Under the pieces are notes generated by a model. The model was not told the origin of the DNA. It made no database searches and saw nothing but the letters and a program-made list of their open reading frames with translations. The position numbers and the translations under genes were made by a program. A stretch of 64,000 bases of DNA. Origin: Aphrocallistes beatrix. Lineage: Eukaryota > Porifera > Hexactinellida > Sceptrulophora > Aphrocallistidae. Numbering within the stretch: position 1 is the stretch's first letter; the number at the start of each line of letters is the position of its first letter. Of this stretch, positions 21,900 through 32,782 are shown piece by piece. The stretch lies in assembly GCA_963281255.1 (NCBI GenBank), contig OY725489.1, forward strand, positions 2,356,001-2,420,000. Direction: 5' to 3'.

Positions 21900-23140
21900 A
21901 CTTTCCAAGCTAAAAATGAAAACCAATACTGTGCATTAAATGAGCAGAACATAAATGTAAAATTACTTCAAGCTTTTCTTCGTGATTTAATTCAATTCGG
22001 CTCCAACATTTATCTAGGTAAGTATAGATATCGGATTTAAGAAAAACATTACAGGTGAATTAAGGCCCAGCTAAAATCAATTTCAATTTGTCCTATTTTC
22101 AGATTTCCACCTAGTATTTTCTTGGCATCAAGGGACCACTTATGCCAAAAATAACTAATTTCAGCACTAGTATGGCCATAGCTGATCATTCCTGCCAATG
22201 GGATTGGGCTAGTACAATAGACAGGATGACGAACGGTTAGGGCATAATAAAAAACTTTCTTTTGAGAAGGTTCAATCTTTCTAAATTGAGCCAGTGGCAT
22301 CTAGATGAAGAATTACATTATTTTTAAAAGATTTAAATATTTTTATCTGATCTTCAGTATACAGATGGACAATAAATGGATTGTGACCTAAAGATTGGAT
22401 GTATCCATTAACATGACTTCCTAATATAGTATTTTGGTAATTTTGTTGTAAACAAATTAACTCACTCCAATTATCATTAGAGTATCTTTGTAGACTAGAC
22501 ATATCAAATTTAGCCTTTCGTAAGACTAAATTTAAAGCCAAATTTGTACTTTCAGTCGAGTTAAATTAAATTGATTATAAAAGTATTGGCTCACTGACTT
22601 TTCTGTTAATTCTGTTTCAACTCCAAAACGTTTTGAATTCGATAAATTTCTAGAATGAACAGTTTCATTATCTAAATGCTCCTCTGATAAGGAACCTAAC
22701 ACCCGATATTTTACATTTAAATTATCGCATCTTTCACATTCAAAAGGATTTTTCTTGAATATAAATACAAATTTATGGCAATTTTTTACATTTGCAAACT
22801 GCAGTTGCTCTAAAAAAAGGCCTTTCAATTTGGAACTAAAAAAATTAGTCCAATCTTTTGAAAAAACGATTGAATCGCCTTCACTCTGGGTAATACTTCC
22901 CCACTCATCTAAACTGAAGAAAAATTCATCCTTCGTCTCTTCACTAGGGGATTGTTCAACTATGATTTCATTAACTATAATATTCTCATTTACTGTCGTC
23001 ACTATCATCTCGGAATCCGGAACGTGTATCCGCTGTGTATTCGCTATAACACAGTGAATACACCTATTCTATCATCTAAATCAGTGGGCATTTGTGCTCC
23101 AGGGATAGCAGGGCCAGACTCACTAAGTTTTACTAAAAGA
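21900..23140 (-). pseudogene. T-family transposase relic, copy T1 (most readable)
   Basis: Minus-strand fragments in order: MIVTTVNENIIVNEIIVEQS from 23008, with DEFFFSLDEWGSITQSEGDS. Then CERCDNLNVKYRVLG with SLSEEHLDNETVHSRNLSN, and TELTEKSVSQYFYNQFN to about 22545. After a frameshift come KFDMSSLQRYSNDNWSELIC and VILHLDATGS (22283). After another frameshift come YYALTVRHP, SAEISYFWHKWSLDA and IEIDFSWALIHL (22049). LCSAHLMHS follows near 21945. DATG and DFSW are spaced like the first two acidic positions of an RNase H-type transposase core. I do not recognise the family name; a MULE-like origin is a guess. Confidence 0.65.
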
Positions 23141-23677
23141 GATTCATGAAAAGGAATCAATAAATCCAAATCGTCTCGAGTTGATACTATAAAATGTACA
23201 AAAGATTCTAGTTGTTCAAGCGTAAAAACAATCCAATAATTTCCAAAGAGGTTTAAAACTCGACAGCTAATATTTTTTGTTAAAACCCATGCATTTACTA
23301 GGCAACTATTTAACTAATCTAATGTGATCTAAATTTTCTACTATTAGATTACTAAATTTTTTGCAATTATTACTAAGTTCATAGTTAAAGCATAATAAAA
23401 AACCTTTTTCAGGGATATATCTATCTTCTGTACAATTGAACCAGTAGCATCTAAGTGTAGTACTACACTTGTATTTTAAAATAATTTTTACACATTAATT
23501 TGCTCCTCTGTATACATGTGTATAATAAAAGGATCATGAGAGAGTGATTGAATGTAGTCTCTTATCTGATTTCCTATAATTATATTACGATAATACTCTT
23601 GCAAACCAGATAACTCACTCCAATTTTCATTGGAATACCTCTGTAAACTCTACAAGTCAAATTTCGTTTTACGTAAT

Positions 23678-26002
23678 CAGCTGAGGCTGGGGTTGGTTAA
23701 CCGATATTCGGGCTCGGTTATTTTGGTTTCCTCCAGGACGGTTAACCGGTTAACCGATGTCAAAATTAATTGGTAGAAATATGGAGTTTTCGACAAATAT
23801 TTAACCTGATATTTAAAAAATTATTTTAATTTTCAGTAATCTCGAAATATACTATTTGGTTAAGGATACCGCCCTCGAAAAAACATATGATATGCATTAC
23901 AGCATACGATGAAAGTAGAGCTATAAGAGATGTTAAGCGTGGGGAGGTATCTCCATCAAGAAATACTGGCACATTCCAAACCGTTTTTGATTCTCATTTC
24001 TAGATTTTGAGATACAGTGTCTCAAAGTCTGTTTTTTTAATTTTCCGCTAGCACATCTTAATGGTAGAAATTTAGGCACTCAATGAATTGTTTAGGACAT
24101 ACCAAGGAATCAAACGCTTCCAAAAAAGAATCATAGATAGTCTACCATATTTGCAACTTCATAGGACCAGAAGAAAGTTAAAATGACAAATATTGTAAAT
24201 TTTATCGGTGTCCGAAAAAAAAGGGGCAAAAAACGGCGAAAATGTCTGTTTTTTTGGGGAAATCATGAATAAAATCACCGAGTTAGAATATATCCAAAAA
24301 ATGGTGGTCCTACGTTCATCGCCTAATGATATGAAACAACTCTTGAAATTTTCAAACTTCTATCTCAAACCAAATTTGAGAAATAATTCTGTAAAGACGG
24401 TCAATTTTGAAATTTTAAAGTCCCGAGATATAGAGATTTTAAGTTTAGGTGTTAAGAAGAATGTAAAATGAGTTATTAATAATGCACATAAGCATCCACA
24501 GACATTTATTCGCATCCATACTGCTGATTTTGGTATATGAAAGCCAAATATTTACCAAAAATAGCAAAAGTACCCTGAAAATCCACAAATTTCCTTGAGG
24601 CCCCTAACTCCGAATATTTTGAGATAATTGTAGATAATATTTCATATTCCTGGCACTGCGAAGTATAATCTATCAGTTTAGAATGAATAAAAAGGTTCCA
24701 AAAAGTATATTAGGAAGTTAGAGCGAAAGTCTACGACTTTTAGTTTCGAAGTTAGGATTTCCTAAAAATGCTACGTCATCATTTGACAAAAATTTATAAC
24801 TTAACATTCCATAGGGTGTAGTGCAATTATTATCAAAGAATCATATATGCACACTCATAAAAAGTATATTAGGAAGTGAGAATTATGAATTTGGACTTGT
24901 ATTTATAAAGATAGAGAGATATCTCTTTTTGCACCCTAAATGGGGGTTTTTGACCGAATCTGCGAGGTCCAAGGCCAGAACTTTCAAAATAATTGTCAAA
25001 AGTTCTCCAATTTTTCTGTACATATTATTAACGGCAATTGTATTCTCTATTTAGCATAATAGCTAAATTTGGACACATATTTAATGATTAGATTCGCCAT
25101 TTTCTAATAGATTCAAAGTTCTCCATAGAATTTGTATTACAATTAAATCAATGATAAGTCGAGAATTATTTATTTTTTGACAAAGGAATGGTCGAGGAAC
25201 CTATATATTTTCGCATATATCCTTTCCTTTAAGGATATAATATATTATATATCTACAATAGTTTTTAAGATATAACATCAGCCTCTTTCGGGACCTTAGA
25301 GGGATATTATGGCCGGACTTTACCTATAATATGCGATATCTCAAGAACAAATGGTCGGATCTGAACAAATTTTTTTTGAAACGATCAGAATTTTATTTCT
25401 GACCCAGGGATCGCTAAATATCTGTGATCAAACTTGCGATTTCCCGAGGATTATATAAATGAACTCCCTTATAGAGCTATTTTGTTTGGATTTTATTTGC
25501 CCAATCATTTAAATCTTTGTGTTTTATAATCTCCAAAGGTGCTAAAACAATGTTAAGGTTCATATCATTAAAAAAATATCAAATAAGTTAAAAACTAATT
25601 GGTAATGAGTTAAAATCCTCTAATAATTTTTCAATTTTTATTAACGCTAAACTTTAGGGGGTTATTTCGCAAAAAATAAAATAAAATGCCGTCCAAATAG
25701 TGCTATCAGATGGTAGACCGATCAGTAATACAATGAAATTAGCAATAAAACATTTTGTTTTTTTTACGCCAGTTTTTTTTTACCCCAAGCAAGATTTTTC
25801 GAGGGCGGTATCCTTAAGAAAATAGAATTAATATTGTAAAATAAAATTTTAGAAGTAATATTCATGAAACTCCATTGAAAAACAATGAAATTAGTCTAAA
25901 CTTTCAGAAAATAAAGCAGATTAACCGATCCAAGATTTTCTTAACCGTTTACCGTGATTGACGGCGGTTAGCCGGTTAACCTGTTAACTGAATCCAGCCT
26001 TG
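23678..26002. mobile_element. hAT-like MITE (GGTTAACC family) carrying a TTAA element
   Basis: Left CAGCTGAGGCTGGGGTTGG and right CTGAATCCAGCCTTG bound the insertion, and ACGTAAT lies on both sides (23671-23677 and 26003-26009). GGTTAACCGGTTAACCG and CGGTTAGCCGGTTAACC words mark both shoulders. A smaller member without the TTAA element is at 49899-50258. Most of this element is the nested 1.95-kb TTAA element. Confidence 0.8.
23864..25813 (+). mobile_element. TTAA-flanked non-autonomous element, copy 1 (1.95 kb)
   Basis: TTAA at 23860-23863 and 25814-25817 flanks GGATACCGCCCTCGAAAAA and its inverse TTTTTCGAGGGCGGTATCC. A 1.93-kb copy in the opposite orientation is at 34905-36834. TTAA duplication is characteristic of piggyBac and Kolobok superfamilies. 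The longest internal frame (24208-24471) is not conserved in copy 2, so I read the element as non-coding. Confidence 0.88.
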
Positions 26003-26344
26003 ACGTAATGTTGCAGAACTTTTGATCTTATTAAAATTTCCATAGTCCAATTCATTGTTTGGGCTGTCAGATGCAGGGAATTGATTATAAAAATAATTAG
26101 AAATATATTTTTCTGTCAGCTCAGTGGCAACGTGCAACCTTCTACTACAGTGGTTCTCAACCGGGGTGCCATTTGCTTCCTCTAGGGGTGCCGCAGGCCT
26201 TACCACACTTACATACTGCTTTATTTTATTTTCTATTAATACCATTGTCAATGTTGAATTTGATAATTGTCCTCTGACAATCCTCTGGAATAATTTATTA
26301 CACAATATTCACAATAATTTCCTAGTTTATTAATTAGTTATTCT

Positions 26345-28090
26345 ATATAGTGGTGCGGCATAGCAAAACAATTGTGCATTTTGTGATAAAAGCACCAAAT
26401 TGGTACACATGTACTTTGATATACTATGAACATTTTTGGATATTGGGCCACCTGAAACGATGCCTATGTCAGCCATGACAGCTGGCCCCAAATTATCACG
26501 TCCGATAGTATTGCCGGAATTGTCCTCTATCAATAACTTCTTTTAATTAATTAATCACAACAGATCATATTTTGATTGTTAAATTCGTGTCCAGCACGAA
26601 ATTTCCAGCAATTTGATATACAGGGTGACAATTAAGTTCTGTTACAAGCTTCATTAAGTATAAAATTTATTATACTCAAACGATCTTAGTTATTCTGGCC
26701 CTTAGAGATTGTAATTCGAATATTTTCAATGATTTTAAAAGATTTTTCGATTCTAAGACTTAGAAATGTGTTTTGTATGGCGAGTATGAAGAAAAAAAAA
26801 TGTGTCCTAGCACGGAGCGAAATTCGTGAATCAGGGCCCACTGCTTTTCAAGTTATCTTCAAAGAGTCTTCAAATTCTAGGAAAAATTAGCTCACACATT
26901 TTCCTCGAACACTCTAAATTTGTAGAAATATAGGATGTTCAGATCAGTGCATTTTGAGGACCAATTGGATCAGATTTTTTTGTGATGTGCAAAAAAGTGC
27001 AATCTTGGGGAATTTTGCAAAATGTACCTAATTTGAACTGCGAATGAATAACTTTTTCTCGTTTCTGATAATCAATTCAGTGGATTTATGAAATATTTAT
27101 ATGGCGAATGGAAGGTATCTGGTGCTAAATCGTCATGGAACATCGATTATGAAGACATTTTTTACAGAAGCAGTGGGCCCTGATTCGCGATTTTCGCATC
27201 GTACCAAGACACATTTTTTTTCTTCAAACTCGCCATACAAAACACATTTCTAAATCTTAGAATCGAAAAATATTATATAATCATTGAAAATATTCGAATT
27301 ACAATCTCTAAGGACCATAATAACTAAGATCGTTTGAGTATAATAAATTTTATACCTAATGAAGCTTGTAACAAAACTTATATATTGACCATATTAGAGA
27401 ATCTTTTTGGTTTCCCGTTCCTAGCAACGGCCTGGAATGTTGAAAAATTCCGATCTCTAAATTTTTGAGGAACCATATCGAGTGACCCCTTGTTCTTCTC
27501 GGCTAGGTTCAGCGAGTACGAATATGCGAATATGCTAATTATTTTAACGCTCTGATATATCATATGTAGAATATATGAATGTTTTACCACATTCAACTAT
27601 ACCTTCCACTATGGCATACCACAAAACTTTCATATATTCCACATATGACATATCAGAGCATTCTACTACTAATTAGCATATTCGTACTAGCTGAACCTTG
27701 CCGAGAAGAACAAGGGGTCACTCGATATGGTTCCTCCAAAATTTGGAGATCGGAATTTTTCAACATTCCTGGCCATTGCTAGGGACAGGCAACCAAAATA
27801 ATTCTCCAAATATGGTCAATATATATATCAAATTGCTGGAAATTTCGTTTCAAAATATGATCTGTTGTGATTAATTAATTAAAAGAAGTTATTGATAGGG
27901 GACCATTCCAGCAATACTATCGGACGTGGTAATTTGGGGCCAGCTGTCATGGCTGACATAGGCATCGTTTCAGGTGGCCCAATATCCAAAAATGTTCATA
28001 GTATATCAAAGTACATGTGTACCAATTTTGTTGCTTTTATCACAAAATGCACAATTGTTATAAATTTCATGCTATGCCGCTCCACTAATA
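26345..28090. mobile_element. Foldback element 3
   Basis: The left arm (26345-26620 joined to 27381-27590) is the inverse of 27600-28090, with an axis near 27592. A Tc1/mariner-type MITE (26621-27380) interrupts the left arm. The arms keep the same 45-codon reading frame in mirror image (GRDNLGPAVMADIGIVSGG on one strand, GRGNLGPAVMADIGIVSGG on the other), because they are copies of each other. Confidence 0.8.
26621..27380. mobile_element. Palindromic Tc1/mariner-type MITE, copy 1 (right end lost)
   Basis: CAGGGTGACAATTAAGTTCT follows TA. Both halves are inverted copies containing ATACTCAAACGATCTTAGTT and AGAGATTGTAATTCGAATAT. The final ~12 bp (the CACCCTG end) are missing at 27380. A complete relative is at 51290-52050. 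Confidence 0.8.
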
Positions 28091-28591
28091 ATAAAGTCGT
28101 AATAATTCAAATCAATCTCCACTTTTACTATCATTTATTCATTGCCCTGCCCAAGTCAAATTAAGGGGTGCCGCTGAAAGGTATAAGTTTATAAAGGGTG
28201 CCGCGAGAAGAAAAAGGTTGAGAAACACTGTTCTACTATATGACAAATGTCTTGAATGAACAGTTCTAACATCTGTATGCTCTGCAGACAATGTTCCAGA
28301 AACTTTCTACTCGACTTAAATAGTAGAATTAGCATTGGATAAGATTGGGCATAGCATTCTAATACACTAAGGCACTGGCACTGCCTTGAATTCGGGTTAC
28401 CATGGATATGTTAATGCCGTACTGAATACTCGAATTTGATTGGCTAGATTTTAGGCGCCAAATTTTGCACTAGGATACTGTATAGTATAAATACATTACA
28501 CTCTATGCATATTTGTTTACTAACTTATTCAATCAATTATACCTCAGCTGTTGACTTATTACTAGAATACTCATTTATTACTGAAACGAAG

Positions 28592-28747
28592 ATGACTTGT
28601 GTGGTGCCAGGCTGTAATTCTAATTACAAGAGTCAGGAGCATCGTACGCCAACTTTTTCATTCCCCAAGGATAAAGAGATGTGTGAGAGGTGGTTTAGGG
28701 CTATCCCTAGACCGAAAGAGGATTATGAAGCAAATGCAAAACTACGG
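28592..28747 (+). CDS. THAP zinc-finger exon of the P-like transposase
   Basis: Begins MTCVVPGCNSNYKSQEH and continues FSFPKDKEMCERWFRAIPRP. The C-x4-C pair, FPKD and W match the start of the THAP C2CH domain, the DNA-binding module at the N-terminus of P-element and THAP9 transposases. The frame leads into GG|GTTAGT, a plausible splice donor at 28748. An acceptor TCTAG precedes the rest of the finger at 29008. The exon itself is undamaged. I chose the internal ATG because THAP proteins start immediately before the first cysteine; upstream Met codons add an unrelated extension. Confidence 0.75.
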
Positions 28748-29007
28748 GTTAGTTAATTCATTCAATTTCAATTCCTATTTCAATATTTATTTCTACTTAT
28801 ATATCCTAGATTGAATTGAATTGTAAGAATTCTAAATACCACACACATCGAAATTCCGAAATAGACAGCACTGATCTAAAATAAATTACAAATTTACTGA
28901 ATTGATTACATCATTTCATTAGGCTATGAGATTCTTATTTTGAACTTATTTCTTTCTAAATACAGGCTAAATAATTATCACATTTAGTTACTGAATTAAT
29001 CGTCTAG

Positions 29008-31933
29008 GTGTGCACTCAACCATCAACCATTTCAGAGAAGAGGACATTGTGAAGACCATCAACTATTTTGATGGAGTGGAATGGAAAGTGAACCCCGAGA
29101 GAAGATGGCCTTGTTGGAGACTGCGGTTCCAACCATATTTCCCAACTGCCCAAGTTACATGACATACAAAGCAGAGAGGCCAAAGAGACTAGAACAAAAG
29201 GAAGAAGAGATGCTACAGAACGCACTTATGATGAGCAAAGTTGATCAGAGAAATACGGTTGTTAAATTCTTAGTTTCTAACTTTCAAGACTTGTTAAATA
29301 AAATAGATTTACTTGATTTAACCCTCGGTTGGCTAGGAATGTTGAAAGTGAAAATGAAAGTACATTGAAAGTGAAAATGAAAGTGGGGTTTTCTCTATTT
29401 ATACTTTTGAGACCTAGCCAGGCGAGGGTTAAATAATGGCTGGACTACCACTGACACCAAATATAAATCATTATATTTTGTAAAAATATCAGTATCAGGT
29501 CAGATACCATACATTGAAAGGACACTAAAAATTGACGAGAATTTAAATACTGAAAGTTTTTATATGGAAAAACATTCAATCCCGATATCAGTATCCAAAA
29601 TCGATGACATACGTGAAATTGAAACAATTATAGATGAAATTGAACTTTATACGTTACAACCGCAAATTCCCGACGCTAGCACTCTAGTACGAACTCATGC
29701 AGAAAACGGGATAAATGAAATAAACTGTGCAATTGCTCTACTAAATAATATTGATGATGAAGAGTACATTGAAACTGATAATTGCAATAGTTCAATGAAA
29801 ATTCGGCTTAATTCCCTTTTAGACCAACTGAAATATGTAATTACCAATAAACATCACCGTCGTTATAATATACTACTGACTCAGGTTTTTGCACTAAAAG
29901 TTTATGGGCTATCTCCTGCTAGTTACCAACTTATCCAATCTTCAAATTGCTTAATCCTACCACACGAAAGGAATATATTGAAAATTAAAAATTCTATCGG
30001 ATAAGAGAATGAGTACTTAAACGTTCTAAGGGAGACATCCACAACATTTGACCAAATAGACCGCCACGTAATTATTCAAATGGATGAAGTACATATCAAA
30101 AGTGATGTGAGCTATAAAGGTGGTAAAATTATCGGATCTATAGATAACCATGAAGATCCTCCGACTACCGTATTTTCTATTATGGTTTCGAGCTTGGCAA
30201 AAAAATTCTCGACCATTGTTCGTTTGATACCACTTGGTACTTCGTCAGCACAACTACTTTTTCCCATTATCAAAAATATCATTTCCGATATTGAGGCTTG
30301 TAACTTATTCGTTGAAGCTCTGTGTACTGATAATTATCCTTTAAATGTTAGTTTATTTAAATTATTTTCGAGTGATCAAAAAACATTGCAACCCTTAGTC
30401 ACACATCCTTGTACCCCTACCAGAACTCTTATTTTATTTTTTGACATTGTTCACATTATAAAATGCATCCGTAATAATTGGTTGAATTTGGTGGATTATG
30501 AAAAGACATTTGTATTTCCTTCGTTTCCCGATTGTGTTGAGGGTTGTTCAAATTATGTATCTTCATCTAAAAGTTTTAGCGTTTCTATCCCTATCAAAAA
30601 TCTTATTGTCAACACACAAGAAAACCCATCGAAATATCCCAGAGTTTGCACCGCTACTTTCGAGGATTTAAGAAAATTATATAAATCAGACATTTCCAAT
30701 GTCCTAAAGAGGGCTCCTAGACTAACTTCTAAAGCTTGTTGGCCATCAAAATTAGAAAGACAAAATGTAAAGTTAGCACTTAGGATATTTCATGAATCTA
30801 CATATTGTGGACTGAAAGCATTCAATATTGATAATGAAATTAATGAGAATAATAAAACCGTTGAGTTTCTAAACTTAATAAGTAATATTTGGGATGTTTT
30901 TAATGTTAACTGGGTTGGGAAAAATATCCGTTTCAATAATGATTACTCTGCTCCATTGTGCTCAAACGATTCACGTATAGAATTTATTACACAGGTAGTA
31001 AATTGGTTAAATTGCTGGAATACTCTACCTGGTAAATTTGGAAAATTAACACCGTAAACTTTTACGAGCTTTAGGCATACCTGTATGGCATTGCCATTAC
31101 TAGTTAATCGACTCACAAGTGAATGCAATTTCCAATACCTGTTAACTGCTAGAATTCAAAATGACCCCTTAGAACATCACTTCGGACTCTATAGACAAAT
31201 GTCTGGCAGCCACTACCATATTACCTATACTCAAATACTAGAGAGTGAAAGAAGACTCCAACTATCAAATATACTAAAATTGTTTTCTTTAAAATTATCA
31301 TCTGGAGATGGTCCAATTTCATTGAAAAATTATTTGAATACGTTTGTCGAAAATGTTAGTGATTAAGACTAAAATTCTGATCAATTACTATATTTCTTGG
31401 AAACATTACAGTTTATTCCCGATATTCAGACAAGTCCTTCACAACTTGAATGCCTTACTTATGTTGCTGGTTATGCCTTGTTTTCGTACATGAAAAAAAC
31501 TAATAAATGCACCAATTGTTACAATTTCTTAACAACTGATAAACAAATGGAACTTTTAAATGATGTTGGTTCTCAATATATACTTGTTGATTTACTAGAT
31601 AGAGGTTCACTTATGTTTCCATCACTTACCGTTATTGATTGTGTGAATATTATTTACTCGACTTTTATGAAGATAGACACCTCAGAAATTATATGTAAAA
31701 ACTTTTATGATGGCCCATGCCGTAGTTTGTTAGTGCGAATAAGTATGTCAATAATTGAAGAGAAACATATTGGAAAATGGAGAGAATTATGTGATTGTAA
31801 AGTATGGCGATGGGATATTTTACATAAATTAGTGATGACTGTTTCAAATTGTATTCTATCAAGGAGAATTAAGAATTTTAATGCATTAGTCGCGAAGTCT
31901 GATAATACAAAGCTTAAAAAATTTAGTATCTAA
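29008..31933 (+). pseudogene. P/THAP9-like transposase relic
   Basis: After the acceptor, HFREEDIVKTINYFDGVEW completes the THAP finger, but a small duplication (CAACCATCAACCAT) shifts the frame. From 29081 to 31933 one frame carries nearly the whole protein: the coiled-coil region, QIPYIERTLKI, MDEVHIKSDVSYKGGKIIG (first Asp), ALCTDNYPLNVSLF (second Asp candidate), WLNCWNTLPGKFG, DPLEHHFGLYRQMSGS (Glu candidate) and ECLTYVAGYALFSYMKK. Damage: a TTAA MITE with a stop (29322-29428) and stops at 30002, 31055, 31364 and 31370. The frame is otherwise open, so decay is recent or slow. The residue assignments follow P-family architecture and are inference. Confidence 0.85.
29322..29428. mobile_element. 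107-bp TTAA MITE inside the P-like transposase
   Basis: TTAA at 29318-29321 and 29429-29432 flanks CCCTCGGTTGGCTAGG and CCTAGCCAGGCGAGGG. The centre holds a duplicated GAAAGTGAAAATGAAAGT. Insert plus one TTAA is 111 bp, a multiple of three, so the frame is the same on both sides; the insert itself supplies a stop at 29366-29368. Confidence 0.9.
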
Positions 31934-32782
31934 TTCGTACTTATCTCTTATAGCTGACCTGATGATACTCAAAAGACCCTGACTTAATTCTTACACAATT
32001 TACCTCAGTGCAATCAAGATTCAACTTACCTCATTCAACATACTAGATGTACGATGTATTCTAACCTCATTACTCATTAACGATCCTAGATGTCATTCTG
32101 GACCTCATTACTCACAATTGAATTACAATTGAAGATACTAGATGTGTACTGCTTTTATTGGTATTTTAATGTTGTTTTTGTGATTGTTGAACTGCTGATT
32201 TGTTTGTAATTTACCTTAGAATTGTCAATAAACACCTATTATATTCTCAAAATTTAGTCTAGGCGATTATATTGGGTAATACTGGGTTAACATAGTCAAT
32301 AACATATTCCGATCCTACTATTGTTGCATATTAGAATGATATAATTAATGCTAAACACAATTTTCCAAAATCTACATTGAACGGCATTAACCCATCCATG
32401 GTACATGCAGTGCCAGCCTTAGTGTATTAGAATGCTATGGATTGGGTAATTCTTTTTTTTTTGTCCGAATTGATTGAGGAATTGGGAAGTCATAGAGATG
32501 TGAAAATTGGTATGTAGGTATCAAATGATATGACTACGATTAAGTTCTAACATCTAAGCGAAATTATCACATCTCTGCAAAAAAATGGAAAACAATTTTT
32601 CACACCTTTTCTATACAAAACAAATGACTACACTATCACAATAGAAACCATTTTACGACACTACAATATATCGTCATTGTTATTAATACTTCAAAGCCAC
32701 AACTTATGTTTGATATCTTAAATGTTATAGTGTATGGCAATAAAAAAGATTATGTACATATTTTCACACCTCTTTATACATA

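Larger units (their letters stand above)
26148..28230. mobile_element. hAT MITE (CAGTGGTTCTCAACC) with perfect duplication TTCTACTA, carrying a foldback
   Basis: TTCTACTA occurs at 26140-26147 and 28231-28238. The element opens CAGTGGTTCTCAACCGGGG and closes GGTTGAGAAACACTG. Shoulders carry AGGGGTGCCGC and GGGTGCCGCGAG, as in other Charlie-like MITEs. The roughly 1.7-kb interior is a foldback that inserted later. Confidence 0.93.
23190..28345 (-). pseudogene. T-family transposase relic, copy T2 (split by two insertions)
   Basis: Three blocks join in order once the insertions are removed. 28345-28239 encodes VSGTLSAEHTDVRTVHSRH with an in-frame stop upstream. 26139-26003 encodes VATELTEKYISNYFYNQF. 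23670-23190 encodes KTKFDL-stop-SLQRYSNENWSE, EEQIN, VVLHLDATGSIVQK and LIVENLDHIRLV. Each block matches T1 closely. The hAT MITE at 26148 and the compound insertion at 23678 each carry target duplications at exactly the block edges. The P-like element at 28350 cuts the relic again, close to its present upstream end. The copy is dead. Confidence 0.7.
28350..32439 (+). mobile_element. P-element-like transposon with long terminal inverted repeats
   Basis: The left end CATAGCATTCTAATACACTA, followed by AGGCACTGGCACTGCC, is mirrored at 32380-32439, ending TTAGAATGCTATG. GATTGGG flanks both sides (28343-28349 and 32440-32446). Inside is a THAP-type zinc finger exon and a long P/THAP9-like transposase relic, all on the plus strand. 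A 1.17-kb relative with the same ends is at 46470-47639. It is inserted in T2, next to a B repeat. Confidence 0.9.

Noticed and set aside
24208..24471. 87-codon frame inside the TTAA element
   Set aside because: The corresponding region in the second copy (about 36230-36490, opposite strand) is interrupted, so the frame is not conserved.
26330..26533. 67-codon minus-strand frame and its 90-codon partner at 27892-28164 as two genes
   Set aside because: They are the two mirror arms of foldback 3. I report the shared frame as an observation only.
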